This document shows, piece after piece, positions 9,529-19,576 of a stretch of DNA of 64,000 nt. Each line of letters begins with the position of its first letter. Position 1 is the first letter of the stretch. Source of the DNA: Lentinus brumalis (Eukaryota > Basidiomycota > Agaricomycetes > Polyporales > Polyporaceae); the NCBI GenBank assembly GCA_001792895.1, contig MARA01000024.1:62001-126000 (forward strand). Direction: 5' to 3'. The notes beneath the pieces are model-generated. The model ran no database searches and had not been told where the DNA came from. It saw only the letters and a list, made by a program, of their open reading frames with translations. Made by a program: the position numbers and the translations under genes.

Positions 9529-11571
9529 TCACTGCAAGACAATATCGCTCAATGAGCCCAAGCTTTCCATCTTCTCCTCCTCGCTCATGGCCCACAACCT
9601 CAGGCCCGTGCCGAGGTCGAATTGTAACGCAACGGTGTAGGTCATGACAGAGTCTCGATCGAGGAGGCCCGGTTCCTCGTGTGGTAACCACCGAGTGAGC
9701 GTGAGCCTGACCACTCTTTGTCCGAAGGAAGCTCCGGCCCGCACCTCGTGTGTGTCGTTCTCCCATCCAGCAACATCGTAGCCTTCCTCTTTCGCCGTCT
9801 GGACCGTGATGTCCGTGAAGCTAGGCAGCAGACCACGCACGAGCGAGTGCCCTGCGTGGCTGTCGCTCCTTTCATCGACGGGAGAATCTCGCGTCACGAT
9901 GGCCGCCGTAGCCCAAACCGAACCCACTTCGGTGAAACCAAAGATCAGACCGAACGCAGTGCCCGCTACATGCGGCGCGTTTGGGAGCGCACGGCGGAAA
10001 AGGATGGCGGCGGGAGTGAATGGATGGCCAGGTTGGTTCGCATGAGGTGCCGGCGGACGGTGGAGCGTGAGCTTCAGACCAACCCCGGTCTCCTGACGCC
10101 AGAGATGCCGAGGTGTCCAGCCTGCCAGCGTGGGGCTCGCTTCGCCGTAACCCACGACGTGCAGCCCCATCTTGGCTAGCTGCTTCAACAGCGAACCAAA
10201 GATGACGAATGAAACACTCCTCGATTCCCGGCCGTCGGAGGTGCTCGGTTGACTGTGGAGAATGAGGTCGCCGCTCGCGAAACCCTGTGAGATGCTCCGC
10301 TGCGGGTGCACGTTGTAGCTGTGGAGGTACATGCGAGCGATCTTCACGTTCTGCAGGATGCGGGAGCAAAGGATATGACCCTGTGGCTGCATGAGGAAGA
10401 TGCGCAACCTGGGATGCCATTCGGACTGCGGCATCGGCCCAGTGCGCGGGGTGTACGCCCCGACGTAGAAGCGATTGGTGCTGGGCTCCCTTCGACGGAC
10501 GAACAGAGACACGAGTTCGCCTGTCGTGGCGTCTTTGCACGCGAGAAGCGCGAGACCGGTCGCGAAGGGTGCGTCGGTTAGCATGTATAGAGGGAGGTGG
10601 ATCTGAATACCGTAGTTGGTCGGCGTGTACTCCGGAATATCGCAAGAACAATGAGGGTGGGTATAGGTGGAGAAGTCCTCGACGGGGAAGGGCACAATGT
10701 TCGCGCTCCCCTTGAACCTGTCAGGAGATGAAGCGAGTAGACAGCGGAACTCGGTGGCCCACGAGGGAAGGTCTGTGAATGCCGATGCATTGTCGACGAA
10801 TTCCTGGATGTCATACGGCTTCCCCCAAGCGAAAATACTCTGGTCGGTGGATGTGCGGATGATTTCGAGCTGGAGACGGATGAACGCTTTGCTCCCTTCG
10901 CCGTAGATAGCGGGCATGTTGACCCCGAAGATACCCATGAGTGAGTACGCGCGATCCTCGACCACCGTCGTCTCACGGGCGGCCGCCCATGACATACGGC
11001 GGGCGATGCTCACATCATCCACGAGCCGCGTTTGCATAAGCACTGTCGCGTCAATGTTCGTGATTTCTTCGATCACCCCAGCGAGGGACAACTTCGAGCC
11101 CAGCGGTCTCCAAGACTTCGAGTAGAATAGGACCACCTTCGGTGCGATGAGCTCCTGGAGCGTCCAGCCGCGTCTGAACCATGAGCTCCCGCGGAAGGAA
11201 GAGTCCTCCAGGGCTGGGTCTTCTTCGCCCGGATCCTCGACATCGCGGAGGTACGCGTAGCAGACTCGTGCCCCGCCGTACCAGGCATACATGGAGTTGA
11301 GCGCCCGAGACAGCTCCGCGCTGTCCGACTTGTCGATGCAAAAGGTGTCGTCCCAGGCCCACTCCAGCCCGTTCTCGCGCGCCAGAGTGCAGAAGTGCTC
11401 GACCTTGGGCCATTGCTTGCGTCTCTGTGCGAGCTTGAGATCTTGCATGTCCGCGAAAGTGACCTCCACGTCGCCCTTGACCCAGACATGAGAGAGGATG
11501 GCGTAAGGTGGCAATTCGTCGTCCTCGAGGAAGTTCTGCATGACATATGTTTTCGTGTTGACAAGACGCAT
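9529..11571 (-). CDS. HET-domain protein (heterokaryon-incompatibility type), 680 aa (HET2)
   Basis: Single-exon paralog of the adjacent gene at 6961-8997, same strand. It starts MRLVNTKTYVMQNF and carries LPPYAILSHVW (about 20-30), WAWDDTFCIDKSDSAELSRA with NSMYAWYGGARVCYAYLRDV (about 71-111), and SSWFRRGWTLQELIAPKVV (about 129-147). The block RAYSLMGIFGVNMPAIYGEG follows. The second Cys of the HET1 DDTCCIDK motif is Phe-Cys here. Length and collinearity over the C-terminal half show tandem duplication of a whole gene followed by clear divergence, consistent with diversifying recognition families. The start is fixed by alignment of the N-terminus with both paralogs. Confidence 0.93.
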   Translation of the reverse strand: MRLVNTKTYVMQNFLEDDELPPYAILSHVWVKGDVEVTFADMQDLKLAQRRKQWPKVEHFCTLARENGLEWAWDDTFCIDKSDSAELSRALNSMYAWYGGARVCYAYLRDVEDPGEEDPALEDSSFRGSSWFRRGWTLQELIAPKVVLFYSKSWRPLGSKLSLAGVIEEITNIDATVLMQTRLVDDVSIARRMSWAAARETTVVEDRAYSLMGIFGVNMPAIYGEGSKAFIRLQLEIIRTSTDQSIFAWGKPYDIQEFVDNASAFTDLPSWATEFRCLLASSPDRFKGSANIVPFPVEDFSTYTHPHCSCDIPEYTPTNYGIQIHLPLYMLTDAPFATGLALLACKDATTGELVSLFVRRREPSTNRFYVGAYTPRTGPMPQSEWHPRLRIFLMQPQGHILCSRILQNVKIARMYLHSYNVHPQRSISQGFASGDLILHSQPSTSDGRESRSVSFVIFGSLLKQLAKMGLHVVGYGEASPTLAGWTPRHLWRQETGVGLKLTLHRPPAPHANQPGHPFTPAAILFRRALPNAPHVAGTAFGLIFGFTEVGSVWATAAIVTRDSPVDERSDSHAGHSLVRGLLPSFTDITVQTAKEEGYDVAGWENDTHEVRAGASFGQRVVRLTLTRWLPHEEPGLLDRDSVMTYTVALQFDLGTGLRLWAMSEEEKMESLGSLSDIVLQ

Positions 11572-12477
11572 GATGGGGATCTACTTTCACGGATGTCAGT
11601 CCAGGAAAATAGATGGCCTGTGCGCATGGACCTACCCAGCAACAAAAGGGGAAATCGGATCGATTCTTGGTGCCGTTCGAAGGATTACTTATAGGCGAGA
11701 CGATGGCCCCTCGGGACAGAACAACTGCACGTCGCGCGCATGACAGCGATGCGATGCCGCGGACGCAAGGAAGTACGGAAGACAACAGGGTGAGAACGCA
11801 AATGGAACGTGAGGGGACGATCGCGCGCGCCGCTCTCGCGCCCGGTATGCGAATTAACCATAGATGTTTGGCGCCCGATGGAAGCGAAGTCGCCCTGGGG
11901 TGTCATGGGTATGGCAACGATGAACAACGACATAGAGCCGTAACAAGTGGTCAGAAGATGTCGTGAGGAACAGGCAATCAGTCAAACTCACATTTTTAGC
12001 ACGGCCAGACGCCACACAGTGCCTAGCCGTAGTACTTCCTTTGGCAGGATGACGGTTGACACGACAGCTGCTTGCTGATTACTCGCGGTAGGTTGGTATC
12101 AAAAGCGCGACAGAAAGTTACGACTCACCATGGAGAACGTGTCTGCGAGAGCATGTGTGTGATCAGTGAGGACCTGGACCAAACTCTGCACTGGTCTGGT
12201 TGCGATGGGCGATGGGCATACTCTGCAGGAAATTGAGCTTTGTAACAAGATAGGACAAAGTCGGTACAATATGCGCTTAATGGTTGTACGTTCGCTTGAT
12301 GACGCTTCCGGACGTGAGGCCATACGAATTGCTCCTGGGTCATGAATATACATTGCGATACTATGACGCTGGACAAGAACTGCAACTCTCAGTCTCTGTC
12401 AGGCGCGACAGGCGTCCCAGAAGTGAGCACTCACCTACAACTATGATACACATGACGCCACCTTCCTAACGCCTCCC
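11572..12477. other. Intergenic, about 0.9 kb
   Basis: This stretch contains the HET2 promoter and the 3' region of the NAD kinase gene. Only short frames without motifs are visible, and I see no RNA gene or repeat. Confidence 0.55.
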
Positions 12478-14145
12478 TTACGACCGCGAATGCCTCGTCA
12501 AGGCCTTACTCCTGAACGTCGCATTGTACTGCAGCAAGTTGTTGATATCCCGCACCCAGTCGTCCTCCTTACCCGGCCCAACGCCCTCCCCGCTCAGTCC
12601 GCCAATCGCGCCATCCTCGTCCGGACGCATCTGCGGCGGCTCGGTGATTGAAGAGCGGTTGATGCATGGGATGGGGTGCAGCGACGCGCGGACGGTCACG
12701 GACTCCCCGGGCGACAGGACGTGCGAAATCTGGCCGTCCATGGAGAGTCCAGCGGATGCTCGGGATCGCTCGCTGATCTGGGGTACAGAGTCAACATCCG
12801 TACATCGATGTGAGTAAAACCGGATGTGCGACTCACTCGCAGTGTGATAGACGAGGAGGAAGGGAAGACGAGAGGACGGAACGAAAGGCTCCGAGGGCAG
12901 ATGGGGGTCAATACTATCGCACTCAGGGATGGATGGACGATCGGCCCCCTGCAGAGAGCGAATAGGCAGTCGAGCCAGTCGGAGTTGAGACAATCAGCCC
13001 ATCCGACTGTGGAAAGACCAATGGAGGTGATGAGTACAGGTAGGACACGCCGAAGGAGATATAACACGCACGACTGCTTCAGTCAGATGCTGACCGTCCA
13101 CGAACACATCGATGGTGTTCAAGTGCGGGCTCGAGCCGCGGTGCAGCGCAATCTCGTTCATGACTTGCCAATCTACGCGAGAATTAGACATAGTTTCTCG
13201 GCAACATCTTAAGGGAAGAGACGCGTACCATCGCAATGCGTGTCGACGGGGGAGCCGCCAGAGTCTTGGAATGAGCACGAGAGGCGCATCCGGTGCAAGA
13301 CCGTGATGCGTCCCGCGAACGCGCTGTCGATCGCTTTCGTGTAGTCGTCGATGTCTGCATGCAGCATCTTCAGTCCGGTGCATATACCACATGACGTCAC
13401 TGTAGTGTACTCACGAAACGGCAGCAGGAATCCCAGCGTGCCCATCGAGAAACTAAGCACTGGCGGTACAGCTCCAACTTTGAAGAGAGACGATGCGTGT
13501 AGTATTGTCCCGTCTCCACCCAAGGTGATGACGAGGTCTATTGGTTCTGCGTCCGGTCCTGCGGGCGGGTCAGGAAGTATCCGATGACACTTTCGAAGTG
13601 TGTACGCACCAGGTCGCCACACCTTGGCGCCTTCGGGGATGTCTGGCCTGTCTTCATGGTATACCTGTACGTCGGGATACTTCTCGCGGATGTATCTACG
13701 CGTGTTCCTTTGAGGACGAAACATAGATCGTGGCAGACGTACTGAGCACGTACGTCAACAGGGTCTCTATTGCTTCCACCACCGGTTTCGTACGGAGCTT
13801 GTTGACGATGAGAACGGACCTCGGGGAGATGCCATTGTTGACGCGTCTAGCTTATGAGATATTCAGCGACATCTCGTAGGAGCACAACCAGAGCGGCTGG
13901 ACGCGACGCGCCCGTCTATCGTCTGCCTTCATGGTGTCTCGCTCCCAATGATAGTGAAACCCGACGTACGTTGCGTATGATCGATGCCTCTGTACTCCAC
14001 CAATCATTCTCCCTGATCGACTCCCCTGCGGTATTGAGAATGGCCTTTTCTGGAACGTATGCAGCGGGCGGCGAGCGACGAAGCGAGACGAGGAGGCTCT
14101 ACATGCCGCGAGAGCAATCGAGAGCGAAGATAAAGAATTCGACAT
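12478..14145 (-). CDS. NAD(H) kinase, probably mitochondrial (POS5-like), seven exons, about 419 aa; one-base gap in a conserved motif
   Basis: Phosphorylates NAD(H) to NADP(H). Exons (minus strand): 13970-14145, 13754-13846, 13415-13707, 13229-13354, 13072-13172, 12837-13006, 12478-12777. All six introns (46-123 nt) are GT..AG and phases match. The N-terminus is Ser/Arg/Ala-rich with few acidic residues (SSRFVARRPLHTFQKRPFS), a typical mitochondrial presequence. Motifs: LVITLGGDGTILHASSLF (the NAD kinase GGDGT site), SFSMGTLGFLLPF, NEIALHRGSSPHL, DGLIVSTPTGSTAYSLS, then GPIVHPSLSAIVLTPICP. Between SLSAGG and PIVHP the frame slips: the G/C run at about 12946-12953 is one base short, and exon 6 is 170 nt where 171 is needed. 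No intron can repair this without removing the invariant TPTGSTAYS motif. So it is either a consensus error or a recent null allele. The enzyme call is firm; the mitochondrial location is inferred from the presequence. Confidence 0.88.
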
Positions 14146-14557
14146 GGCGATTTGATTTTCTACGAACGAGTGTGAACCACCGAGAATGTCCCAATACAGG
14201 TTGGAGCGGGGCAGAGATATGCTCGAGTAAGTATCAAGAGCCGGATGTTGCCAAGATCGAAAGTATATGGACGGCAGCCAAGCTGTGAGTCCGACGACAG
14301 AAGGGACCTTGAGGACGACAACGAGATGACAGCAGACGCGAGAGTCGACAGCAGTTGCGCGAAGTCGTGGTACGAGGTCAAGTGGCCTCCACAGGAAGCG
14401 CCCAGGAAGTTGTACTCGTACTACAGGTATGTGTGGGGTCATCGCTCGATTTCACTTTCTATATTGATCGTGTCATCAAGTAGAGCTGAGATAAATTGGC
14501 TAGCTAGTAGTATACAACACAGCTGGTCTCATACATAGTCTGTATAACATATCGAAA
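14146..14557. other. Intergenic between NAD kinase and the Asteroid-type gene
   Basis: Both neighbours are on the minus strand, so this 412-bp stretch carries the NAD kinase promoter and the 3' region of the upstream gene. No other feature is supported. Confidence 0.6.
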
Positions 14558-17500
14558 CTACGCCTCGACGTCACCAAGCAGCCCGAAAATCCCACCCCTC
14601 GCCGCACCCACGCCCCGACCAGCCGACTTTCCTGTGGCCGGAGCGGCGGCGGCGGCAGCAGCAGCAGCTCGTGCATGCACCTTCGCCTTCTTGTCCTTCT
14701 TTTTCTGCGGGAGCACCGAGTACGCATCCTCAAGGCCCTCCAAACACGCGCTCCAGACCTCCTCGGACGGCTGCCCGGGAGGAAGCGGCACCCTCCCGCT
14801 GAGCAGCGCATGGCACCGCGAGCCCGAGAACCGCCGCGCGGGGCTGGCGATGACCGAGGAGAGGAGAAGAACCTGTATGAGCTGCTCGATCGCGTCCACC
14901 GCCGTGGACACCTGCGTGACGAGCTGAATGTGGCGCTCGAGGGGAAGGGCAGGACCTTCGTCCGCCTCGGGAGGTTGGAGACTGACGGCGTCTTGATCGG
15001 AGGAGAAAGAGGCCAGGACGGCTCTGGCTTCGGCCTGGGTCCACCGCTCGACGATGCGTTCTTTCACGCCGGGGTTCTCCTGCGCACGGATATGCATGGT
15101 CCGGACGACCCAGCGCACCGCAAGCACGCCGACGAGGTCCTCGTCTTCTACGCTGGAAACTCCAGGGAAGCTCGATGCGAGCGCGTTGAGGAGCACGGCC
15201 CTTCGAGTCTCCTCCGGCCAGAGCTGAGGCGGCACCACGAGGTCATGAGGGATGTCGAGCGACACACTCTTGAGCAGCTCAGCGAGTGGCGGGACGGTGA
15301 CCTCCTCACCAACAAGTCGCGTTCCGCGCCGGAGGTGCTCCGTGATGACCTTCGGGCGCGAGCTCTGCGGCACCGCAAACATCGCCACAGAATGCGGAAC
15401 ATCCGTGCCATGCGCATCCCCGTCAAGCTCCTTCAACGCGCCCCGCAGACGTGCGAGGGGGTCGGCCCCGGCCTCTTCATCGCTCTCATCCTCCTCCACA
15501 ACGTCGACCAGTTCGTCCTCATCCTCTTCCTGCTGGTCTTCCGGCTCCGAGTCGGGCTCGGGCTCGGACGTATTCGGCAAGCCGATCCCCGCATCGAGCA
15601 CCGCGTACGTCCACATCCGAACTGGCCGCCCGACGGTCCGTTGCACAGTCTCCTTGTCCGGGTCCTCGAGGAACATCCGCGGCCACATCGTCGCCGTGTG
15701 CGCCGTGTCGAGAATGTGCGGGTCCAGGACGCCTTGCCGATATGCTGCGACGTACCGCTCCTTGACCTGCTCGAGCGGGTCTTCGGCGCGCACTGGCACC
15801 TCCAGCTCGTCCAGAGTAGCGTCGCGAGATCGGATTAAACCCGAGAGGACGTTGATCATCGGACAGGCTTCCGGCGCATGTAGCGGACACACGTCCGAAG
15901 CCCATCTCAAACCCACTTCTTCGTCCCCGACGTCGTACCCCTGAGCACCACCCGCTATGGCACCGTCGTCGTCCGCCTTCGGGATCGCATACTGCAGCGT
16001 CGCCTCCGCTATGCGCTCCACGACCGCCTCCCGCTCGCCTGTCGCAAACGTATCCAGTGGGCGCACCAGCAGCGCCGTGACCGCCGCATCAATCAGCTCC
16101 ATGACGCTCCCAATCGCCTGCCTCTTGCCCCTCTTCCTTCCCCCGCCCGCCACGCCGCCGAATGCCGCCGCAAGTATTTCGCTCAGCGTCCCCGCGACAC
16201 GTGCGATGCGCTGCCCATGTGTCAGCCCGCGGTCGAAGAACAACCGTTGGAGGTTCGACCGACCCTGTGCGCGGATCTCTGCTGTCGTGACTGGCGGGGG
16301 ACCCGTGTCATCCGAGCCCGATGCGCCCGTGAAGTCGTTCCCGAGGAACGCCCCGAGCAGCGGGAGGAGCGAGACGGGGATCCCGAGGTGCGTGGCGAGC
16401 ACGGACGGGTCGTACACCGCGAACGAGAGCCCGAGCTGCCCGTCCGGCTGCGGCTCTGCGCTCCCCAGAGCACTGGGCGGGAGGATGCCCCGTCCGGCGC
16501 GGTGGTCCTGTTTGTCGGCGCGTTTTCTCTTCGACTTGCCCTTGCGCACGGTTTGGAAGCCGTCGTCGTCCCCGAAGGCTGATCCCGTCTCCGTTTCGCC
16601 AGACACCGAGGCGGAGTAGGCGCTACCCTCGCCGTCCCACGTTGTCGTAACCGTCCAGACCATCTCATCGAGCGGGATGTAGCCGCGGTAGCCCTCTGTG
16701 TTGAGGACTACAAAGTCGGAGTCGCGGCCCGCGACATACGCGTTCAGCCGTCCCGCGAGCGCGACAGCATACGGGTCACCCTCCTCATCTGCAAAGTGCA
16801 CGTGCAACGCTCCGCCAATGTTTTCTTCCGGACGGGAGAGGCGGACGAGGGTGTCGACGCAGACGCTGTACGCTAGCGGCGGGAGCATCGCAGTCTCATG
16901 GAGGAATCGAGGCGTTGCGCGTGCGGTGGCGGAGGTGCGAAAGAAGAGGAGGCCAGACTGAATGTGTGTCTGCGTGATCCGCGAGACGAGGGTCGGGAAC
17001 TTGAGCGTCGGGTAGGGGCCTGTGAAGCGTAATTGATCCATTCAGTCTCTGGCTAAACGGGTACCGACAGAGACGTGGAGACGAGCCCGCCAGCGTCGTG
17101 ATTCAAGCAATACTTCGAGCGGGAGAGCACGTAGAGACGTCTCCAGATACGCGTAGAAGAGTCATGAGTTGTACGAGTAGGACGTTGCACGTCCAGCCGT
17201 GAACTGCGGTAGGTAAGGTGCGCGACCGAATCTCCGACAACAATGCACCTCAACGCTCCGTCGTCCTCATTTGACCCGTGCTCTTCCGAGACATGAACGG
17301 CAGATGGTGGGATGCGACGTACCATCGAAAACAAAGTGCAGCTCCAGCCCGACCTCCGTCCACGCCCGGACGACCTCCCGGACCAGCCTGGCGAATTCGA
17401 GGTACTCGCCGCCATACACCCAAGGAAGGTCGGCACAGTAGATGATCTCGTATATGAATCTGCAGAGTGAGGAATGGTCAGCTGTAGCCTGTACATGGGC

Positions 17501-17635
17501 TTCTTTGCGAACTCACGACCATGCGTCGACAACTACCGGAATGTGCTGCAGCTCAGCCTGCTGTAGGAGCTGAGCGGTGCGTGAGAGGACATGCTTGTTC
17601 TCGCGAAGATAGGTGGTGAGGCCATGGACGCCCAT
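14558..17635 (-). CDS. XPG/FEN-fold protein of the Asteroid type, three exons, about 905 aa
   Basis: Exons: 17517-17635, 17323-17459 and 14558-17019. Intron 1 (17460-17516, 57 nt) is GTGAGT..CTGCAG. Intron 2 (17020-17322, 303 nt) runs from GTACGT to TTCACAG and is unusually long for this genome, but it joins HFVFDG to PYPTLKFPTLVSR in frame. The protein starts MGVHGLTTYLRENKHVLS, the XPG N-terminal signature. Putative metal-binding acidic residues are seen in VVVDAWS and FVFDG, then HFADEEGDPYAVALA and GRDSDFVVLN (XPG-I region, about residues 155-190), followed by GYRGYIPLDEM, a feature of Asteroid homologs. The rest is long and little conserved, with an acidic tract at about 565-606 and an Ala/Gly-rich C-terminus. 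The family is structure-specific-nuclease-like; activity of Asteroid members is poorly established, so nuclease function is inference. An internal ATG at 17041 lies inside intron 2 and is not the start. Confidence 0.85.
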
Positions 17636-17732
17636 GCCAACGATACATCGACGTCCCGGGGGCGAGAGTGCAAAAAAAGGGTCAATGACGAGGAGAAGAT
17701 GTAAAAAGATCCATCACAGACGCATGGATGGC

Positions 17733-17833
17733 TGACGGAAGTGGGATTCGAACCCACGCCCTTTCGGACTAGATAGTCTTTCACTCCATCTTCAACCTGA
17801 TTCTAGCGCCTTAGACCGCTCGGCCATTCCGCC
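17733..17833 (-). tRNA. tRNA-Leu (anticodon CAG), with an intron of about 21 nt
   Basis: On the minus strand the acceptor arm GGCGGAA pairs with TTCCGTC (one G-U) and is followed by A. The D arm is GGCCGAGCGGTCTAAGGC. The anticodon stem CTAGA/TCTAG encloses a loop with T33 and CAG at 34-36, then G37 and an intron of about 21 nt. A long class II variable arm (around TCCGAAAGGG) follows, and the T arm GTGGGTTCGAATCCCAC is perfect. The long variable arm, the anticodon and the 3'-A discriminator all indicate leucine. CCA is not encoded, as expected in eukaryotes. Confidence 0.93.
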
Positions 17834-18184
17834 ATGTACGTTTCTCTGGCCTATTTGAAGTGGGGAGCTCCATTCGTTTCTCCGCCTTATGTACATTTCA
17901 GCCACTCACTGCTCGCTCGCCTCTGGCCATGGATGCAGTATACATGGCCCGAAGCTGATTGAATCGTGCGCATCTTCAAATCAACACCCAGTAGCCAGAT
18001 GCTCATCCTACATCAAGAAGCGGGTACGTCCTTGATTGTTATCTCCGACATACATCGTTAGTATGCAGAGAAGTCCGACAATGCGGGCATGTTGAAAGTA
18101 CACGAATGCTCAGACGATGTCGTATACCGGTGCGTGTCAAATCGCAATGAAATGTCATTTCTGCAGTGCGCAAAGCTTACAGTA
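17834..18184. other. Intergenic between tRNA-Leu and the membrane-protein gene
   Basis: This 351-bp stretch contains the upstream region of the minus-strand tRNA and the 3' region of the gene at 18185-19576. No other feature is seen. Confidence 0.6.
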
Positions 18185-19576
18185 CTAGCACGATGCCCTC
18201 GTCGTGCCAGTAGGTAATAACGATGGAGACGGCTGCGAAGACGCGTCTCTCCATCCCTCGTACGCCTCTTCGGCATACCTGAACAGCCTCTCCAACAACT
18301 CCCTGTCCTCCTGGCCCATATCTTGCAGGTTCCAATCAGTCTCGGTGAAGTACAGGGCCGTCTTCGTTGACAGCTTGCGCGCGACAAGCGTCTTCCATCG
18401 CTCCCACACCTCGGTGTCGTTCGGCAGCAGCTCGTCCAGGAGCTTGCGCGGGTTTGCAATCCCGACGTTCAGCTGCAAGGACAAGCACGAGAACACGACC
18501 ATCGCAGTGCGCGACCGGAAGGCGAACGTGTTGATGTGGGTGTTCTCGAGACGTAGGATGCCGAGGAGGATCTTCGTCTGGTAGTCCTCCTTGTCCAACG
18601 ACGAGAGACACAAGTTGTATACCCACGAAACCGCGAGGGACGCCACGAACATAATCTGCCCGAACAGCTGGCCCTGTGGAATGAGCAGCAGCTGAACGAT
18701 AAACTGCACGGTAAGGAGGACTGCGCAGTCTCCGATAGAGCTGTATCGAGGTTGACCCCCATAGTCGAGCTTGAAGCGGCCGTACTGGAGGGCGAGAACC
18801 GCCGCAAGCTCTCCGCGCAGCACTATCACCCGGTTGTCCTCCACCAGAACACCCACTCCGTGACGCGCGATCTTGGCTTGCGTCGGACGGGTGAAGACCA
18901 GCGTGCCCGAGCCAATGACGAGACACGCGATCCCGCTCGCGAGGATCCCGAGCGCAATGCTCGAGAAACACCACCAGTCACCCACGAGCGCGCACATCAC
19001 GCACGCCGCAACGCTCGCAACGACCGGCAGCACCGCCAGCAGCCTGAAGCGACTGCTCAGCTTCGGCGGACGCACGATCTCCGGCGGCGCATAGGGCAGG
19101 TCGATCACCGTGACCACCGAGGGGCTAGCGGCGCCCTCTCCCCCTGCTACCTCGCGCGCCCCAGATCCGGACTGGCGGCGCACGAGCCGCGCGATGAGGT
19201 ACGAGAGGTGTCCCGTGCGCGCGAGCCGCGTGCCCGAGTGCGCGCCGAAAAACATGGGGCCGGACTGGCCGTCGAGCCCGAAGAGCTCCGCGGGTTCGCG
19301 GTTGCGCCCGGGGAAGAGCCCGTCCCAGAGGCGCGAGTTGGCGAGCTGGCCGTACTGCTTCGCGATCTCGTACGCCCCGGGGGTGTTGTACCAGCCGCCC
19401 CAGCGGCGGAAGGCAAAGAAGTGCACGGTCGCCATGGCCGACACCGCGCCATCTCCGCCGAAGAAGCCGACGACGCCCGATGAGTCGAGGGTGAAGTGCG
19501 TAGACACGGGAACTTGCAGGACTGTGGGGCTGGGGGAGCGCGTGGCGAGGTCGACGAGGTTAGAGATCACAGGCAT
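18185..19576 (-). CDS. Hypothetical multi-span membrane protein, 463 aa
   Basis: The frame is open and intronless; I start it at the ATG at 19576 (MPVISNLVDLATRSPSP). The upstream in-frame ATG at 19696 would add 40 residues that look like translated 5' UTR. Two hydrophobic hairpins are visible: residues about 175-227 (LLAVLPVVASVAACVMCALV and a second span ending GSGTLVF) and about 280-321 (LLTVQFIVQLLLIP and MFVASLAVSWVYNLCL). A Gly/Trp-rich N-terminal region (FFAFRRWGGWYNTPGAYEIAK, cut here for reading) and a charged C-terminal domain flank them. I do not recognise a named family. Similar uncharacterised membrane proteins are, as far as I know, common in mushroom-forming fungi. Function is unknown. 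Confidence 0.8.
   Translation of the reverse strand: MPVISNLVDLATRSPSPTVLQVPVSTHFTLDSSGVVGFFGGDGAVSAMATVHFFAFRRWGGWYNTPGAYEIAKQYGQLANSRLWDGLFPGRNREPAELFGLDGQSGPMFFGAHSGTRLARTGHLSYLIARLVRRQSGSGAREVAGGEGAASPSVVTVIDLPYAPPEIVRPPKLSSRFRLLAVLPVVASVAACVMCALVGDWWCFSSIALGILASGIACLVIGSGTLVFTRPTQAKIARHGVGVLVEDNRVIVLRGELAAVLALQYGRFKLDYGGQPRYSSIGDCAVLLTVQFIVQLLLIPQGQLFGQIMFVASLAVSWVYNLCLSSLDKEDYQTKILLGILRLENTHINTFAFRSRTAMVVFSCLSLQLNVGIANPRKLLDELLPNDTEVWERWKTLVARKLSTKTALYFTETDWNLQDMGQEDRELLERLFRYAEEAYEGWRDASSQPSPSLLPTGTTRASC

Noticed and set aside
12944..12960. An intron ending at CTCTCTGCAG to repair the NAD kinase frame
   Set aside because: It would remove the invariant TPTGSTAYS motif, and no suitable donor with correct phase exists; a one-base loss explains both the frame and the exon length.
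14675..15838. 387-codon plus-strand frame
   Set aside because: Antisense shadow of the Asteroid-type gene in GC-rich DNA; the minus-strand frame has the family motifs and longer span.
17041..17043. ATG at 17041 as start of the Asteroid-type protein
   Set aside because: It lies inside intron 2; the XPG N-terminal exons upstream (MGVHGLTTYL, FVFDG) join in phase to residue PYPTLKF.
18752..19483. 243-codon plus-strand frame
   Set aside because: Antisense shadow of the membrane-protein gene.
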